From the IMG/VR virus record IMGVR_UViG_3300032304_002271, positions 1-33,107 of that record: 33,107 nucleotides of DNA, one strand, 5' to 3'. The notes under the pieces were generated by a model. It saw only the letters and a list, made by a program, of their open reading frames with translations, was not told where the DNA came from and searched no databases. The position numbers and the translations under genes are program-made. Positions 1 to 9,745 of this stretch are shown here, in pieces. The stretch is from a virus. Positions within the stretch are counted from its first letter, which is position 1. Every line of letters begins with the position of its first letter.

Positions 1-1
1 A

Positions 2-331
2 GGTAGCCAAGGTTCACAAGGATTAACAGGTAGCCAAGGATTAACAGGTTCACAAGGATTAACAGGTTCACAAGGATTAACAGGTTCACAAGGATTAACA
101 GGTTCACAAGGATTAACAGGTTCACAAGGATTAACAGGTTCACAAGGAACAACAGGTTCACAAGGAACAACAGGTTCACAAGGAACAACAGGTTCACAAG
201 GATTAACAGGTTCACAAGGATTAACAGGTTCACAAGGAAATCAGGGATCAATTGGTGTGCAAGGTTCACAGGGAACCACAGGATCGCAGGGAACCACAGG
301 ATCGCAGGGAACACAAGGAAGCACCGCAAAT
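2..331 (+). repeat. Collagen-type 18-bp coding repeats, block 1
   Basis: In-frame tandem units of 18 bp (GGT TCA CAA GGA TTA ACA, Gly-Ser-Gln-Gly-Leu-Thr) with many exact copies, drifting to GGAACA-type units after about base 145. The near-perfect nucleotide identity suggests recent expansion by slippage or unequal recombination. Assembly length may be unreliable here. Confidence 0.9.
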
Positions 332-2560
332 TTAACAACAGAGTTACTTGCAGGGAACAACATTGTATTAACATACAATTCAGCCAACGATACCTTAACA
401 ATCGGCGCATCACAAAGTATCCAAGGAACCACAGGCTCGCAGGGAACCACAGGCTCGCAGGGAACCACAGGCTCGCAGGGAACCACAGGCTCGCAGGGAA
501 CCACAGGCTCGCAGGGAACCACAGGCTCGCAGGGAACAACAGGATCGCAGGGAACAACAGGATCGCAGGGAACCACAGGCAGCCAAGGAACACAAGGAAG
601 CACTGCAAATTTAACGACAGAGTTACTTGCAGGTAACAACATTGTATTAACATACAATTCAGCCAACGATACTTTAACAATAGGGGCAGCACAAAGTATC
701 CAAGGAACCACCGGCAGTCAAGGAACTACCGGCGGCCAAGGCATAGCTGGTTCACAAGGAACCACAGGCAGTCAGGGAACCACAGGCAGTCAGGGAACCA
801 CAGGCAGTCAGGGAACCACAGGCAGTCAGGGAACCACAGGCAGTCAGGGAACCACAGGTAGTCAGGGAATACAGGGAATAACTGGACCCGTCGCTGGTTC
901 TGCCAATCAAGTCGTATACAAAAATTCAAGCAATATTGCATCCGGCGACAGCAATTTCACATTTAACGGCACAACTCTCAGGGCAAACCAGATAATAGGC
1001 GGCATACAATCGGTATTCACAGGTGTTCAGAGCACCGTAGGTGGAGGATTTCAGAACTCGGCACAAGGGACGAATAGCACCGTGGGTGGCGGGCAGAACA
1101 ATCTAGCACAAAGTCAAATATCATTCATCGGCGGAGGAGCCAATAACGTTGCTGCCGAAAAGGTTAGACGAGCAAATAGTATAGCATTTAGTACAAGCAG
1201 CATAACGGTGTTTAGTGCAACAGCAGCAGATTTTGATAATACTACCACTAACGCTGTGCAAATAAGATACTTTTATAACGGCACTTGGAATTTAATCACT
1301 AGAACAATTAGTAGTGCCTCTCAGTTCGGAAGTCAGGTAAATTTAACTTTAACGTCTAATGTTGGAGCTAATGGTCAAACTTGGAGCGAAGTCAGTGTTG
1401 TTAACACAGCAGAAACCGACACTGTTGTTGGTCAAGTAATTAATGGAAATAACAACAACGCCAGCGGCAACTACAGCACAGTAGGCGGCGGTCTGAGCAA
1501 TACCGCCAGCAACACCTACAGCACCGTGGGCGGGGGACAGAGCAACACCGCAAGCGGAAACCGCAGCACAGTAGGCGGGGGATTTAGCAACACCGCAAGC
1601 AGCATTTACAGCACCGTGGGCGGGGGATTTAGCAACACAGCAAGCGGACTGCGCAGCACAGTAGGCGGCGGTAGAAACAACACCGCCAGCAACACCTACA
1701 GCACCGTGGGCGGGGGATTTAGCAACACATCAAGCGGAAACCGCAGCACAGTAGGCGGGGGATTTAGCAACACCGCAAGCGGCCAATACAGCATCGTGGG
1801 GGGCGGAGCTCTCAACACCGCCACCGGCAGCAACAGCACCGTGGGCGGGGGAATTGGCAACAACGCCGCCAGCTACTCCAGCACCGTGGGCGGGGGTCAA
1901 AGCAACACCGCCAGCAACACCTACAGCACCGTGGGCGGGGGACTTAGCAACGCGTCAAGCGGAACAAGAAGCACAGTAAGTGGCGGACAAAATAATACCG
2001 CGAGTGGCACGTACAGTTGTGTTCTTGGCGGAGCTCGTGCTGTTAGTTCAAAACACGGAGAGGTAAGTCATGCGGCAGGGAGGTTTGGTTCCGATGGTGA
2101 CGCACAACACAGCATTCTTGTCGCAAGAAGAGAAACCACAAACGCAACCGCCAATCAGGTGCTATTCCTTAATGGAAGTAGCGAAAGGCTGACGATTCCC
2201 GCTGAGACCACATGGACATTCTCAATTAAACTAAGTGCCTATAATGATACAGATAATCAAGGAGGATGGTGGATTTTTAGGGGAGGAATAAGAAGAAATC
2301 AATCTAATGGCACTGCATTGGTAGGATCAATTATAACTGAAAATGGCGTTGAAAGTACTCTTAGCGCCGCCAGTGCCAGTGTTGTGGCTGACGATACCAA
2401 TGAGGCTCTTGAAATAAGGGTTACCGGTGTGGCGAGCAAAACCATTCGTTGGGTTGCAGTGGTTGATATTAGTCAAGTCAGTTCATCAGCAGTGTCATCT
2501 ACTTTATCTGGACTAGGGCTGGCCGGAATGGCAGTTTTAACGGCAGAAATTATACCATGA
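2..2560 (+). CDS. Collagen-like / beta-roll tail fibre protein (5' partial)
   Basis: The reading frame is open from base 2, so the gene enters from outside the window; the ATG at 257 is internal. Visible order: Gly-X-Y collagen repeats (GSQGLT, then GTTGSQ), interrupted by two near-identical copies of a short segment ([13 protein letters not shown]...), then a stretch ending in [16 protein letters not shown]. After that come about 15 beta-roll repeats of the form STVGGGxSNTASxx (15 residues, 45 bp). These resemble the head repeats of YadA-type trimeric adhesins, and an unrelated segment of about 100 residues is inserted after the third repeat. The C-terminal roughly 150 residues form a non-repetitive domain that is probably a trimerising tip. 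Collagen-like triple helices and YadA-like rolls are both trimeric, which fits a long phage fibre that contacts the host. The next gene starts on its stop codon (ATGA), so the fibre and a glycosyltransferase are translationally coupled. Host range determination is inferred. Confidence 0.85.
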   Translation, partial: GSQGSQGLTGSQGLTGSQGLTGSQGLTGSQGLTGSQGLTGSQGLTGSQGTTGSQGTTGSQGTTGSQGLTGSQGLTGSQGNQGSIGVQGSQGTTGSQGTTGSQGTQGSTANLTTELLAGNNIVLTYNSANDTLTIGASQSIQGTTGSQGTTGSQGTTGSQGTTGSQGTTGSQGTTGSQGTTGSQGTTGSQGTTGSQGTQGSTANLTTELLAGNNIVLTYNSANDTLTIGAAQSIQGTTGSQGTTGGQGIAGSQGTTGSQGTTGSQGTTGSQGTTGSQGTTGSQGTTGSQGIQGITGPVAGSANQVVYKNSSNIASGDSNFTFNGTTLRANQIIGGIQSVFTGVQSTVGGGFQNSAQGTNSTVGGGQNNLAQSQISFIGGGANNVAAEKVRRANSIAFSTSSITVFSATAADFDNTTTNAVQIRYFYNGTWNLITRTISSASQFGSQVNLTLTSNVGANGQTWSEVSVVNTAETDTVVGQVINGNNNNASGNYSTVGGGLSNTASNTYSTVGGGQSNTASGNRSTVGGGFSNTASSIYSTVGGGFSNTASGLRSTVGGGRNNTASNTYSTVGGGFSNTSSGNRSTVGGGFSNTASGQYSIVGGGALNTATGSNSTVGGGIGNNAASYSSTVGGGQSNTASNTYSTVGGGLSNASSGTRSTVSGGQNNTASGTYSCVLGGARAVSSKHGEVSHAAGRFGSDGDAQHSILVARRETTNATANQVLFLNGSSERLTIPAETTWTFSIKLSAYNDTDNQGGWWIFRGGIRRNQSNGTALVGSIITENGVESTLSAASASVVADDTNEALEIRVTGVASKTIRWVAVVDISQVSSSAVSSTLSGLGLAGMAVLTAEIIP
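320..709 (+). repeat. 279-bp direct duplication plus collagen block 2 in the fibre gene
   Basis: A segment of about 110 bp starting at 320 (coding [19 protein letters not shown]...) recurs at 599 with only a few silent or conservative changes, exactly 279 bp (93 codons) later. Between the copies is a run of GGAACCACAGGCTCGCAG units (Gly-Thr-Thr-Gly-Ser-Gln). The whole collagen-plus-spacer unit has been duplicated in frame. Confidence 0.85.
704..885 (+). repeat. Collagen-type 18-bp coding repeats, block 3
   Basis: Third run of Gly-Thr-Thr-Gly-Ser-Gln repeats (GGAACCACAGGCAGTCAG units), ending in GIQGITGPV. It uses a different synonymous set (GGCAGTCAG rather than GGCTCGCAG) from block 2, so each block appears to have been amplified separately from its own founder unit. 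Confidence 0.85.
1030..2040 (+). repeat. 45-bp beta-roll coding repeats (STVGGG units)
   Basis: Three STVGGG/SFIGGG units at about 1030-1150, then an inserted non-repeat segment of about 300 bp, then about 12 further 45-bp units (AGCACCGTGGGCGGGGGA core) from about 1470. Each encodes 15 residues in the register STVGGGxxNTASxxx. Units alternate between NTY and GNR/GLR endings, suggesting two-unit expansion steps. Confidence 0.85.
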
Positions 2561-5500
2561 AAAAAGTTGCAGTCTGCTTGCAATTATACCACATAAATTT
2601 ATGGCCAGAATTTGAAAAATTACTAAGGCCAATATCCGACAAGATAAAGCTTTATGTAGCGATATGCGAAGATGAAAATTTTGAAGTAGATTTGAGTGGC
2701 TTTGATCATCAAATATCAATTCACAAAAATTATGGAGTTGATATTGCGCCATTTTTGCATCAAATAAGATGCTTAGAAGAAGACTTATTCATCAAGATCC
2801 ATTCAAAAAAAAGCAAATTTGGCAACAATAATCAAGTAAACTGGAGAGTGGTTTTATTGAATGATCTTATTGGTTCTAAAGAAGTTTTTATTTCTAACGT
2901 AGAGTCAATGCTATCAGATCAAAGTTGTGGCATGATTTGCAATGAAGCATTCTTGTTGAGTGGCGAAATGACAAATGCAAAAAAAACAAAGCATCTCTGT
3001 CAGATAATAGGCATGAATTATGACTTGTATAAAAATTCTCAATTTGCCGCCGGCAATATGTTCATGAGTAGAACCAAGCTGTTTCAGAACAGATTGAACC
3101 AGTATTTTTCTAAACTTGATCTATTGCTAACTAGCGAAGTGGGAAAGGTTAACTGCACGGTTGACGGCACATACTCTCATTCTTTAGAGAGAATTTTTGG
3201 ATACATCATCAAAGAAGAAAACTTAAAGTTTTGTTTTCCTAAGCAAGAAAAAATCAAAATCCTCAATCGTAATGCTCCCAACAAAGAATATTTCAGCCTG
3301 ATAAAAATGTACAATGACGAGTGTTATGTGGTTGAGATTCCAACAATTTTTGGTTCATATCAAGAGGCAAATAACAAGACAATAATTGATTGGAAGCATA
3401 CAAAACAAGACAGTTTCAAGCAAATATACCACAGAACGGCAGAAAAGACACTCATCAAAAGCCTATCGTATCAACTCGCCTATTCTCAGTTCTATGAGCG
3501 ACAAGAGCCTCGTGCAATACCATCATGTGTAAAAACAATTGCTTTTTATTTGCCTCAGTTTCACGAGACATCTGAAAATAATAAATGGTGGGGCAAGGGA
3601 TTTACTGAATGGACTAACACTTCAAAAACTCTGCCGCGTTTTTCTTCACATTACCAGCCTAGAGTCCCCCATCCCGATATAGGCTATTACGATTTGGATG
3701 ATGACAATGTTCTTGACAAGCAAGTCAAAATCGCCAAATCTTCTGGCGTGGATGGGTTTTGCTTCTACTATTACTGGTTTGGTGGCAAAAAGCTACTTGA
3801 TAAGCCTATTAACAATTTCATTCAACGTCAAGACATTGATCATGGATTTATTATATGTTGGGCCAATGAAAACTGGACAAGAAGATGGGATGGACTTGAC
3901 AACGAAATACTTATAGAGCAGCAATACGAAGAGAATTGGGACATTAGATTCATAGAAGATGTTTCAGTACTATTCCAGGATAGACGTTATATTTGCATAA
4001 ACAAAAAGCCAATCATAATTATATACAAGCTATCGGAGATTCCCAATGCCGAGTTGGTCATCAATAATTGGCGCCAATGGTGCAGAGATAATGGCATAGG
4101 TGAGATTAGTGTTTGGGCTGTGTACGATAGCTCATTTTTCAACCACGAGCCATCGTTCATTGATAAATTTGTTGAATTTCCTCCGCGACCGATCTCTACG
4201 GTTGAGCAGTTAGACAAAAGATCTTTGGCCTGTAATCAGTCGGATGCTTACATCTATGACTACGAGAAATTTGTAGATTCTATTCTTCAAAACAAAGGAC
4301 TGGCAGATAGTGTAAGTTTTCCAATTTACCGATGTGTGATGATGGGCTGGGATAATTATGCTCGTCGCAAAGAAGGATGGAGTTCTTGGGCTAAATTTAG
4401 TGGAGATAAGTTTTACAGCTGGTGTCGTAAAGTATGGGAATATACAGTCCGCGCATTCCCCGAAAATGAGCGTTTTATTTTTGTCAACGGATGGAATGAA
4501 TGGGGAGAGGGAACATACCTGGAGCCGGATGCTCGTTTTGGATATGCAAATATCAATACGCTTTCAAGAGCAATAAACAAACTGCCTAACCGCCCAGGGA
4601 TAATTGCTAAAGGGCCAGCAACGCACGCTAATTTACATAACGTCACCATAATAGTTCATCTTCACTTATACTTTTCAGACCTTCTTGACGAGTTTATTGA
4701 TTCAATTAATTGCATCCCTACAACCTATGATTTAATAGTTACCGTTTGTGATCAATTATCTCTAGAATTGGTGAAAAGCAACAAACATCGCTTCATTAGC
4801 GCTTCAAATATTTCAATCAAGTTGGTTCCTAATCGTGGGCGCGACTTGGGTCCATTTATTGTTGAGCTTTCGGACATTATTGACCGATACGAATTTGTTT
4901 TGCACATACATAGCAAGAAGTCAAGGACAGTGAGTTGGGGACACCTATGGAGGAGATACCTCGCAAAAAATCTTCTGGGGAGCGAAAGTAATGTAAAACA
5001 GATTTTAAGTACATTTCTATGCAATCCTGACATTGGAATTATTGGTGTTCCTATTTATGCTCCTATTAGCACTCATCTGTCTTGGGGACCAGGTCAGAAA
5101 TCCAACTGTCAAGACTTATTGAATGATTGTTTGGGGGATTCCTCAACTGTGCCTTCGCTTCCCGATGAGCCCGACTTTTCTGCCGGAAGCTTTTTTTGGG
5201 CGCGCACAAACTCAATTAGGCAACTATTTTCTTTAGGCTTGACGTATGAATCATTTGAATCCGAAGATCAACAGGTTGAATCAACGCTCGCAGAAACTAT
5301 AGAGCGCGTTCTGCCCTACCTGGCCAGGTGCAATCAATACTCTTATGAAAAAGTTGTTGCATTTGACACGGGACCAGGAACCTCTTCTCGCAAAAGAATA
5401 GCCATTTATGTATATTTTGGCAAAGAGACCAGCGTGTCGGCCGAAGATGAATATTTCATAAAATCGCTCTACTCAGAAGTTGACTACTTGCTTTTGGTTT

Positions 5501-6198
5501 CAAATTCAAGGCTATCGCCTGCTGAGAGGTTGTGCTTGGATAGAATTTCTTCAAATATTTACTGTCGGGATAACGTCGGCTATGATTTTGGCGCTTGGAA
5601 GGACTCACTTACTTATCTTGGAATGGACTTCTTGTCAACTTTTGATGAACTCCTGCTTGTGAATTCAAGTTGTATTGGTCCATTCATTCCATGGTCGTCA
5701 GTTTTTGAGACTATGGAAAAGAAAAATGATGACTTTTGGGGTCTTACAATCTTTCCTGAACTTTGTGATTCAAATCGCCCTGAAGCGGTGCATTTTCTGG
5801 ACAAACGAATTCCTAGACACATACAGTCTTTTTTCTTGGCATTCACCAATAAAGTCTTCACAAGTCAATCCTTTCAGGACTATTGGAAATCTGTTGCATT
5901 TACAGCCACGCTAACTGAGGCTGTCGCGCGGTTTGAATGCACTTTAACTGAGCACCTTGCCAAATCGGGCTTCAGCTACTCGGCATATGTTGAAGACCAT
6001 GAACCATTTCAACTTCACGCATCAACTAACCCTAATTTCAATGCCATTTACAATTTTCCTTATCAAATGCTAACGATCGGTTCGCCAGTGATCAAGAATA
6101 AACTAAATATGATGCACGAAAATCAACTATCGCTAGTAAAAGAATTCTTGGCAAAGCACACAGATTACCCTTCAAACATTTTTGAAAACTGGATCTAA
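2557..6198 (+). CDS. Multidomain glycosyltransferase: RgpF-like - WbsX (GT99-type) - RgpF-like - RgpF-like
   Basis: A 1213-residue protein whose ATG overlaps the fibre stop (ATGA). Residues about 326-670 are a WbsX-type glycosyltransferase domain: it opens with [12 protein letters not shown], contains [12 protein letters not shown] near 436 and ends with NGWNEWGEG near 643, the family signatures. Around it are three modules resembling rhamnan synthesis protein F. They fall at residues 1-300, 690-930 and 945-1213, and each carries an N-x-G-x-D-x-(G/A)-(P/A)-(F/W) core ([27 protein letters not shown]). The first two also share an IHSKKS motif. WbsX and RgpF proteins build O-antigen or rhamnose-containing surface polysaccharide in bacteria. 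Coupling to the fibre gene suggests the enzyme glycosylates the fibre; altering host glycan is the alternative. No membrane segment is obvious, so it is probably cytoplasmic. The sugar donor cannot be read from the sequence. Confidence 0.85.
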   Translation: MKKVAVCLQLYHINLWPEFEKLLRPISDKIKLYVAICEDENFEVDLSGFDHQISIHKNYGVDIAPFLHQIRCLEEDLFIKIHSKKSKFGNNNQVNWRVVLLNDLIGSKEVFISNVESMLSDQSCGMICNEAFLLSGEMTNAKKTKHLCQIIGMNYDLYKNSQFAAGNMFMSRTKLFQNRLNQYFSKLDLLLTSEVGKVNCTVDGTYSHSLERIFGYIIKEENLKFCFPKQEKIKILNRNAPNKEYFSLIKMYNDECYVVEIPTIFGSYQEANNKTIIDWKHTKQDSFKQIYHRTAEKTLIKSLSYQLAYSQFYERQEPRAIPSCVKTIAFYLPQFHETSENNKWWGKGFTEWTNTSKTLPRFSSHYQPRVPHPDIGYYDLDDDNVLDKQVKIAKSSGVDGFCFYYYWFGGKKLLDKPINNFIQRQDIDHGFIICWANENWTRRWDGLDNEILIEQQYEENWDIRFIEDVSVLFQDRRYICINKKPIIIIYKLSEIPNAELVINNWRQWCRDNGIGEISVWAVYDSSFFNHEPSFIDKFVEFPPRPISTVEQLDKRSLACNQSDAYIYDYEKFVDSILQNKGLADSVSFPIYRCVMMGWDNYARRKEGWSSWAKFSGDKFYSWCRKVWEYTVRAFPENERFIFVNGWNEWGEGTYLEPDARFGYANINTLSRAINKLPNRPGIIAKGPATHANLHNVTIIVHLHLYFSDLLDEFIDSINCIPTTYDLIVTVCDQLSLELVKSNKHRFISASNISIKLVPNRGRDLGPFIVELSDIIDRYEFVLHIHSKKSRTVSWGHLWRRYLAKNLLGSESNVKQILSTFLCNPDIGIIGVPIYAPISTHLSWGPGQKSNCQDLLNDCLGDSSTVPSLPDEPDFSAGSFFWARTNSIRQLFSLGLTYESFESEDQQVESTLAETIERVLPYLARCNQYSYEKVVAFDTGPGTSSRKRIAIYVYFGKETSVSAEDEYFIKSLYSEVDYLLLVSNSRLSPAERLCLDRISSNIYCRDNVGYDFGAWKDSLTYLGMDFLSTFDELLLVNSSCIGPFIPWSSVFETMEKKNDDFWGLTIFPELCDSNRPEAVHFLDKRIPRHIQSFFLAFTNKVFTSQSFQDYWKSVAFTATLTEAVARFECTLTEHLAKSGFSYSAYVEDHEPFQLHASTNPNFNAIYNFPYQMLTIGSPVIKNKLNMMHENQLSLVKEFLAKHTDYPSNIFENWI

Positions 6199-7037
6199 GA
6201 ATCTAAAATTTCTTTCATAATGGCTTTTTTTAAATTCAATCTATTCTGCTGTTTATCTGTGTCATCGGTATGTTTTCCAAGAGAAATATAAAACTCACAA
6301 CATTCGTGCGGTTGAACAAGGGGCTGCGTGTCTTGGGGGTTTCGTACATCAAAACTAAAAATTTCTTGCAAATTTACTAAACCAAGTTGTTGAGTATCTA
6401 AAAGAATAAGCTTCAAACTAGATGGCGTGAATCGCCAATTGTGGCAGTCTATATACCCAGAATTTGATTTCGCCAACTCCATAAGTTCACTTGCTTGTTC
6501 AATGCTGTGTACTAGACCTAACTCTCCGCCAGATCCTTTACCCCATGACATTTGTCCATTTAAAGAGCAGGCTGAAATGAAGTGGTCAAAAACGGCGCCA
6601 GGTGTGTGGCGCGAACGATTTTCAAAATAAGCCTGCAGAACATCCCCGGTGCTACTAGGAAACCGGAAATAATCAAAACAATAACGCCTATCAGGAACAA
6701 TCAACGACAATACGCCCGTTGGCTTTAGAAGAGCAGAACACTGTTGAAGAAAACCGATAAAGTCAGTTGTGTGTTCTATGACATGTGACGCAATAATGTA
6801 ATCATACGCCTCGGTTTTGCCAATTAATTGATCAAGAGGCTGACCAGTCCACACATAATCTACTTCTTCAATATTATCAACATGATATTTGATTTTTAGT
6901 TCGGCGGCGGTCAAATGATCAACAATTTCAACATTAAATCCTTCTTTTTTTGGGGCTATGGGTGCAAAACTTGGTCCAATTTCCAAGCCCACTCCATTAC
7001 GATCAATCATATACAATGCTTTTTCTATTCTATTCAT
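6195..7037 (-). CDS. Class I SAM-dependent methyltransferase
   Basis: 280 residues with a Rossmann methyltransferase core: motif I is GLEIGPS at residues 17-23, an acidic residue ends the next strand (VEIVDH), and YDYIIASHVIEHT at 78-90 matches the motif II region of the Methyltransf_11/23 group. This type usually methylates small molecules or sugars rather than DNA, and no DNA-recognition domain is visible. The gene ends tail to tail with the glycosyltransferase, sharing four bases (ctaa). Its ATG overlaps the stop of the upstream small gene (ATGA), so it is the last gene of a minus-strand unit running from the sulfotransferase at 8419. A role in methylating the glycan made by its neighbours is inferred from context. 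Confidence 0.8.
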   Translation of the reverse strand: MNRIEKALYMIDRNGVGLEIGPSFAPIAPKKEGFNVEIVDHLTAAELKIKYHVDNIEEVDYVWTGQPLDQLIGKTEAYDYIIASHVIEHTTDFIGFLQQCSALLKPTGVLSLIVPDRRYCFDYFRFPSSTGDVLQAYFENRSRHTPGAVFDHFISACSLNGQMSWGKGSGGELGLVHSIEQASELMELAKSNSGYIDCHNWRFTPSSLKLILLDTQQLGLVNLQEIFSFDVRNPQDTQPLVQPHECCEFYISLGKHTDDTDKQQNRLNLKKAIMKEILDS

Positions 7038-7231
7038 TTATTTTCTAATAGGCGTGGATATAACTGTAGGATCTCTTTTTCTAGGATTTCATTAGACAAA
7101 ATGTTCTTGCTTTGTATGAATCTTTGACAGGCAAACAGATAAACCTCTTTACTAATATTCAAATGTTTGAATGCTGTCTCAATATATTTGTCAAGAATAA
7201 TGTTACGATTTTCGTCAGTAATTCGTATCAA
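7034..7231 (-). CDS. Small hypothetical protein (TTG start)
   Basis: 65 residues, not recognised. It begins with TTG, preceded by a GAGG ribosome site that lies over the end of the upstream gene (GAGGTATAATTG). The TTG follows the upstream TAA directly, and its own TGA overlaps the methyltransferase ATG. This tight packing is the main evidence that it is real. The sequence is mostly helical and charged with no cysteine pairs or membrane segment. Function unknown. Confidence 0.6.
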   Translation of the reverse strand: MIRITDENRNIILDKYIETAFKHLNISKEVYLFACQRFIQSKNILSNEILEKEILQLYPRLLENK

Positions 7232-7582
7232 TTATACCTCACGCGTGTCATGATCTGAAGATTCTACGATTGTGACCGTACCATCTGAATTGTATTGAAA
7301 TTGACCCACGACAGATAATCCAGGCTGTATGGCTTCAGGTTTGATCTCAGCCAAAAGAACACCTATCTTTCCATGTAGTTCAAAAATTTCCTTGGCATCT
7401 TCGCCAAGAGCCAATGCGATCTCCGCAGGCGATGCGTTAGGATCGCTCCAGAAAGATTGCGCTCCTTGGTTGAAAGCTTGAACCAGTTGAGTGAATGTGT
7501 TTCTGGTCTGTTGCTTTAGCATATTTGCAATTCTCTCAGAAGGATTTATTTCTTGATTTGGATTGTTGTCTAAAATTCCCAT
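7232..7582 (-). CDS. Hypothetical phage protein, 116 residues
   Basis: The ATG is preceded by a strong GAGAGGA ribosome site six bases upstream. The product starts MGILDNNPNQ and has a predicted helical middle (residues about 20-90) and a short C-terminal beta segment (VVGQFQYNSDGTVTIVES). No domain is recognised. It sits between the sulfotransferase and a small TTG-start gene in one minus-strand unit. Its strong ribosome site suggests good expression, which would suit a structural or accessory protein, but this is a guess. Confidence 0.65.
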   Translation of the reverse strand: MGILDNNPNQEINPSERIANMLKQQTRNTFTQLVQAFNQGAQSFWSDPNASPAEIALALGEDAKEIFELHGKIGVLLAEIKPEAIQPGLSVVGQFQYNSDGTVTIVESSDHDTREV

Positions 7583-7603
7583 ATTTTCCTCTCAATTAAG
7601 TGT

Positions 7604-8419
7604 TTAACCTATATTAGTTACATTTCGCCATACTTCTGTTCCTGAGTATTTATTTTTAAGTGCTGATCCTAGTATTTCCAAGGCTCTATGAGGCACGGGA
7701 GCCACAACAGGTCTTACAGAATGAAGTTCTGGTATTCTATGTATCCCCAGATCATCTTCCTTTGTGTACTGCTGTACATTCTTAAAATCATGATTGAAAA
7801 GGGGTTCTTCCAGAAAATTGTATATTTTTTGCAAGGTTTTTTCCGGATAAGTTGTTAAATTGTCCATTTCTACAAAAAGCAATAATTTACTGTGTCCTCT
7901 AGAGATCGCATCTTTGACTCGGTTATAAGCCAAACCAACGGGCTGTTCTTGGGAAGCCCATATATCGCATCTTCCTTCTAGTGTTTGAGACTTGAAGTAG
8001 TCGGAACTCTCAAACATCCACTGGCTCTGTCCTGTGCTCTTTCGCCAAAGCTGCTCAAAACTTGCAAGTATCTCTGCTACGTCCCTAACTGGTACTATTA
8101 TTTTGGGCGGCTCATTTGTTATGAACTGCACCATCTCTATCAAGGATAGCCAGCCCCGACCCTTATCTATTACAATCTCTTTTTCCGTGCCGTGGTACGA
8201 ATCAAGTACGGCACGAAGAACGGAACGTAACCTTTCGTAGTCTACACCTTCCGCTTGGTGCTCAATGAGGCGGTCCCATTGATTGCGTATGTTGAAAAGG
8301 ACATCATGACAGCCCGATGTTGCAGGCGAAACAAAAAACTTGGGATTTTGTGCAAGAATGTTGCACAATAAAGTAGATCCAGATCTTGGCATTCCGCTGA
8401 TGAAATAATGTCTCTTCAC
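7604..8419 (-). CDS. Sulfotransferase family protein
   Basis: 271 residues with a GTG start (GTG AAG AGA CAT). The N-terminus carries the 5'-phosphosulfate loop of PAPS-dependent sulfotransferases, FISGMPRSGSTLL at residues 6-18. The 3'-phosphate-binding segment is VPVRDVAEILAS, with Arg112 and Ser120. These enzymes move a sulfate group from PAPS to hydroxyls or amines on carbohydrates, proteins or small molecules. The length is typical for the family, with no signal peptide or membrane anchor, so it is probably cytoplasmic. It heads the minus-strand unit that ends with the methyltransferase and lies between two fibre clusters, which suggests it sulfates a phage or host glycan. The acceptor is unknown. 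Confidence 0.85.
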   Translation of the reverse strand: MKRHYFISGMPRSGSTLLCNILAQNPKFFVSPATSGCHDVLFNIRNQWDRLIEHQAEGVDYERLRSVLRAVLDSYHGTEKEIVIDKGRGWLSLIEMVQFITNEPPKIIVPVRDVAEILASFEQLWRKSTGQSQWMFESSDYFKSQTLEGRCDIWASQEQPVGLAYNRVKDAISRGHSKLLLFVEMDNLTTYPEKTLQKIYNFLEEPLFNHDFKNVQQYTKEDDLGIHRIPELHSVRPVVAPVPHRALEILGSALKNKYSGTEVWRNVTNIG

Positions 8420-8543
8420 GTTCTAATATAGTGTTGGGGCAACTCTTTAAGACCGCAACGTGCATCATAGACGATCAAGGTGGCCAGAGCAATAAAAATA
8501 CACATTTTGAAGTCAGCAGCGTAAATAATATGAGGAATAAATC
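8420..8543. promoter_or_regulatory. Divergent intergenic region between the sulfotransferase and the fibre chain
   Basis: 124 bp between divergent starts, so it should hold promoters for both directions. On the minus strand a TATATTAG box lies just before the GTG at 8419. On the plus strand GTAAATAATA (8521-8530) is followed by the ribosome site TGAGGA (8531-8536) and the GTG at 8544. These are A/T-rich boxes only; no exact consensus promoter is present. Confidence 0.35.
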
Positions 8544-9113
8544 GTGCCTATAGACTATGGAACCAATAATGTAACAACGAGTGGCAGCGTAACACTTCAA
8601 AGATTAACTTTTAGTAATGCGACATTCTTAGAAACTGCGTCTAAAACATTTTGTCAATTTACTAGCAGCGGTAATCAACCACCATCCTCAAATTTTGCAA
8701 CGATTGATACTAGAAATAGCATCTTGGTATTAGATTTTGATGATTCATTAGTTGAATCAAGCGTATTTGTCGGTATCATACCTGATGGCATTTCTTTAGC
8801 TAGCGGCATTACGGTTAGGATTGCGTGGATGGCCACTAGTGCTACGTCTGGTAATGTGAGGTGGCGAGTGGAATTTGAAAGAGGCAATACAGATTATGAC
8901 GCAGACTCCTTCCACACTGCTACAGAGGCAAACTCAACCGCTTCAGCAACGGCAGGCATACCTGTCTATTTAGATATTAGCTCAACCAGCATAGACTCTT
9001 TATCGGCTGGCGATCTGTTTAGGGTGAGAATTAGCAGAGTTGGCACAGATGCCACAAACGACACCATGGTTGGGGATGCTGAACTGATAGGCATTACTTT
9101 AAGGTACAACTGA
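8544..9113 (+). CDS. Putative tail/fibre beta-rich protein
   Basis: 189 residues starting with GTG, supported by a TGAGGA ribosome site seven bases upstream. The sequence is rich in Ser, Thr, Ala and Asn and reads as an all-beta domain: SILVLDFDDSLVESSVFVG, then VRIAWMATSATSGNVRWRVEFER, then a final beta strand ending ITLRYN. I recall similar short proteins among structural genes of environmental T4-like and other tailed phages, but I cannot name a family. It opens a tightly overlapping chain with a LamG protein and a chaperone-like protein, supporting a fibre or baseplate role. Catalytic motifs are not visible. Confidence 0.65.
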   Translation: MPIDYGTNNVTTSGSVTLQRLTFSNATFLETASKTFCQFTSSGNQPPSSNFATIDTRNSILVLDFDDSLVESSVFVGIIPDGISLASGITVRIAWMATSATSGNVRWRVEFERGNTDYDADSFHTATEANSTASATAGIPVYLDISSTSIDSLSAGDLFRVRISRVGTDATNDTMVGDAELIGITLRYN

Positions 9114-9745
9114 TGAGCTATTCATTCACAGCAGCTTCTTCGCAATACTTGACAGAGGACTATAATTTTTCTGTTAACACGCCAATCACTATGAGCTGCT
9201 GGATTAAAATAAGTGCCACTCCAAGCGCCACTCAAAGAATAATGGGTGTTCAAGCCTTTCAGGGCACCAATGGAAGAATGACAATGTTCATTGATACCAG
9301 TAGAAGAATTTTAGCAACACATGTCACTAAAACTACTTCTCAAACAGCTACTAGTTTTGCTTCAGTATCAACTAATACATGGACTCACGTTGTGGCCAGA
9401 TTCGTTTCCGATTCTACAAGAAACGCATTCGTCAATGGGGCTAGTGGCAGTAACAACAACGCTATTACCGGAGGCCAAGATCCATTTACTGTGGTTCAGA
9501 TAGGCTCATCCAATTATTCTGTATTTTTTGATGGATTAATAGCTAATGTCGGTATCTGGGAGAGAGTGGTGACTAATCCAGAAATAACCTCCTTAGCAAC
9601 AGGCATAGCGTGCAATAAGATTATAAACAACAATCTAGTCTTTTATGCTCCACTAATCAGAGATTTGAACGATCTTAAAGGCGGACAAATTACAAACATG
9701 AATGGATCTACACAGTCTTCAGATCATCCGAGGATTTATATATGA
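9113..9745 (+). CDS. LamG / concanavalin A-like lectin domain protein
   Basis: 210 residues; the ATG overlaps the preceding TGA by one base (TGATG). The whole protein matches the LamG/Concanavalin A-like beta-sandwich pattern: it opens with SYSFTAASSQYLTEDYNFSV and has MSCWIKIS (strand 2), WTHVVARFVSDSTRNAFVNG in the middle, and FDGLIANVGIWERVVTNPEI near the end. Such domains bind carbohydrate or pack as jelly-rolls on phage fibres. With no enzymatic residues visible and fibre-like neighbours, a receptor-binding or particle-decorating role is the most likely. The next gene starts at its stop codon, so all three genes of this chain are probably made together. Confidence 0.8.
   Translation: MSYSFTAASSQYLTEDYNFSVNTPITMSCWIKISATPSATQRIMGVQAFQGTNGRMTMFIDTSRRILATHVTKTTSQTATSFASVSTNTWTHVVARFVSDSTRNAFVNGASGSNNNAITGGQDPFTVVQIGSSNYSVFFDGLIANVGIWERVVTNPEITSLATGIACNKIINNNLVFYAPLIRDLNDLKGGQITNMNGSTQSSDHPRIYI

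Noticed and set aside
2-331. Possible CRISPR-like array
   Set aside because: The repeats are contiguous 18-bp units in one open reading frame encoding Gly-X-Y, with no unique spacers.
241-941. Minus-strand frames rich in Pro-Cys or Cys-Gly repeats
   Set aside because: They are antisense reflections of the collagen repeats and vanish outside them; no ribosome sites.
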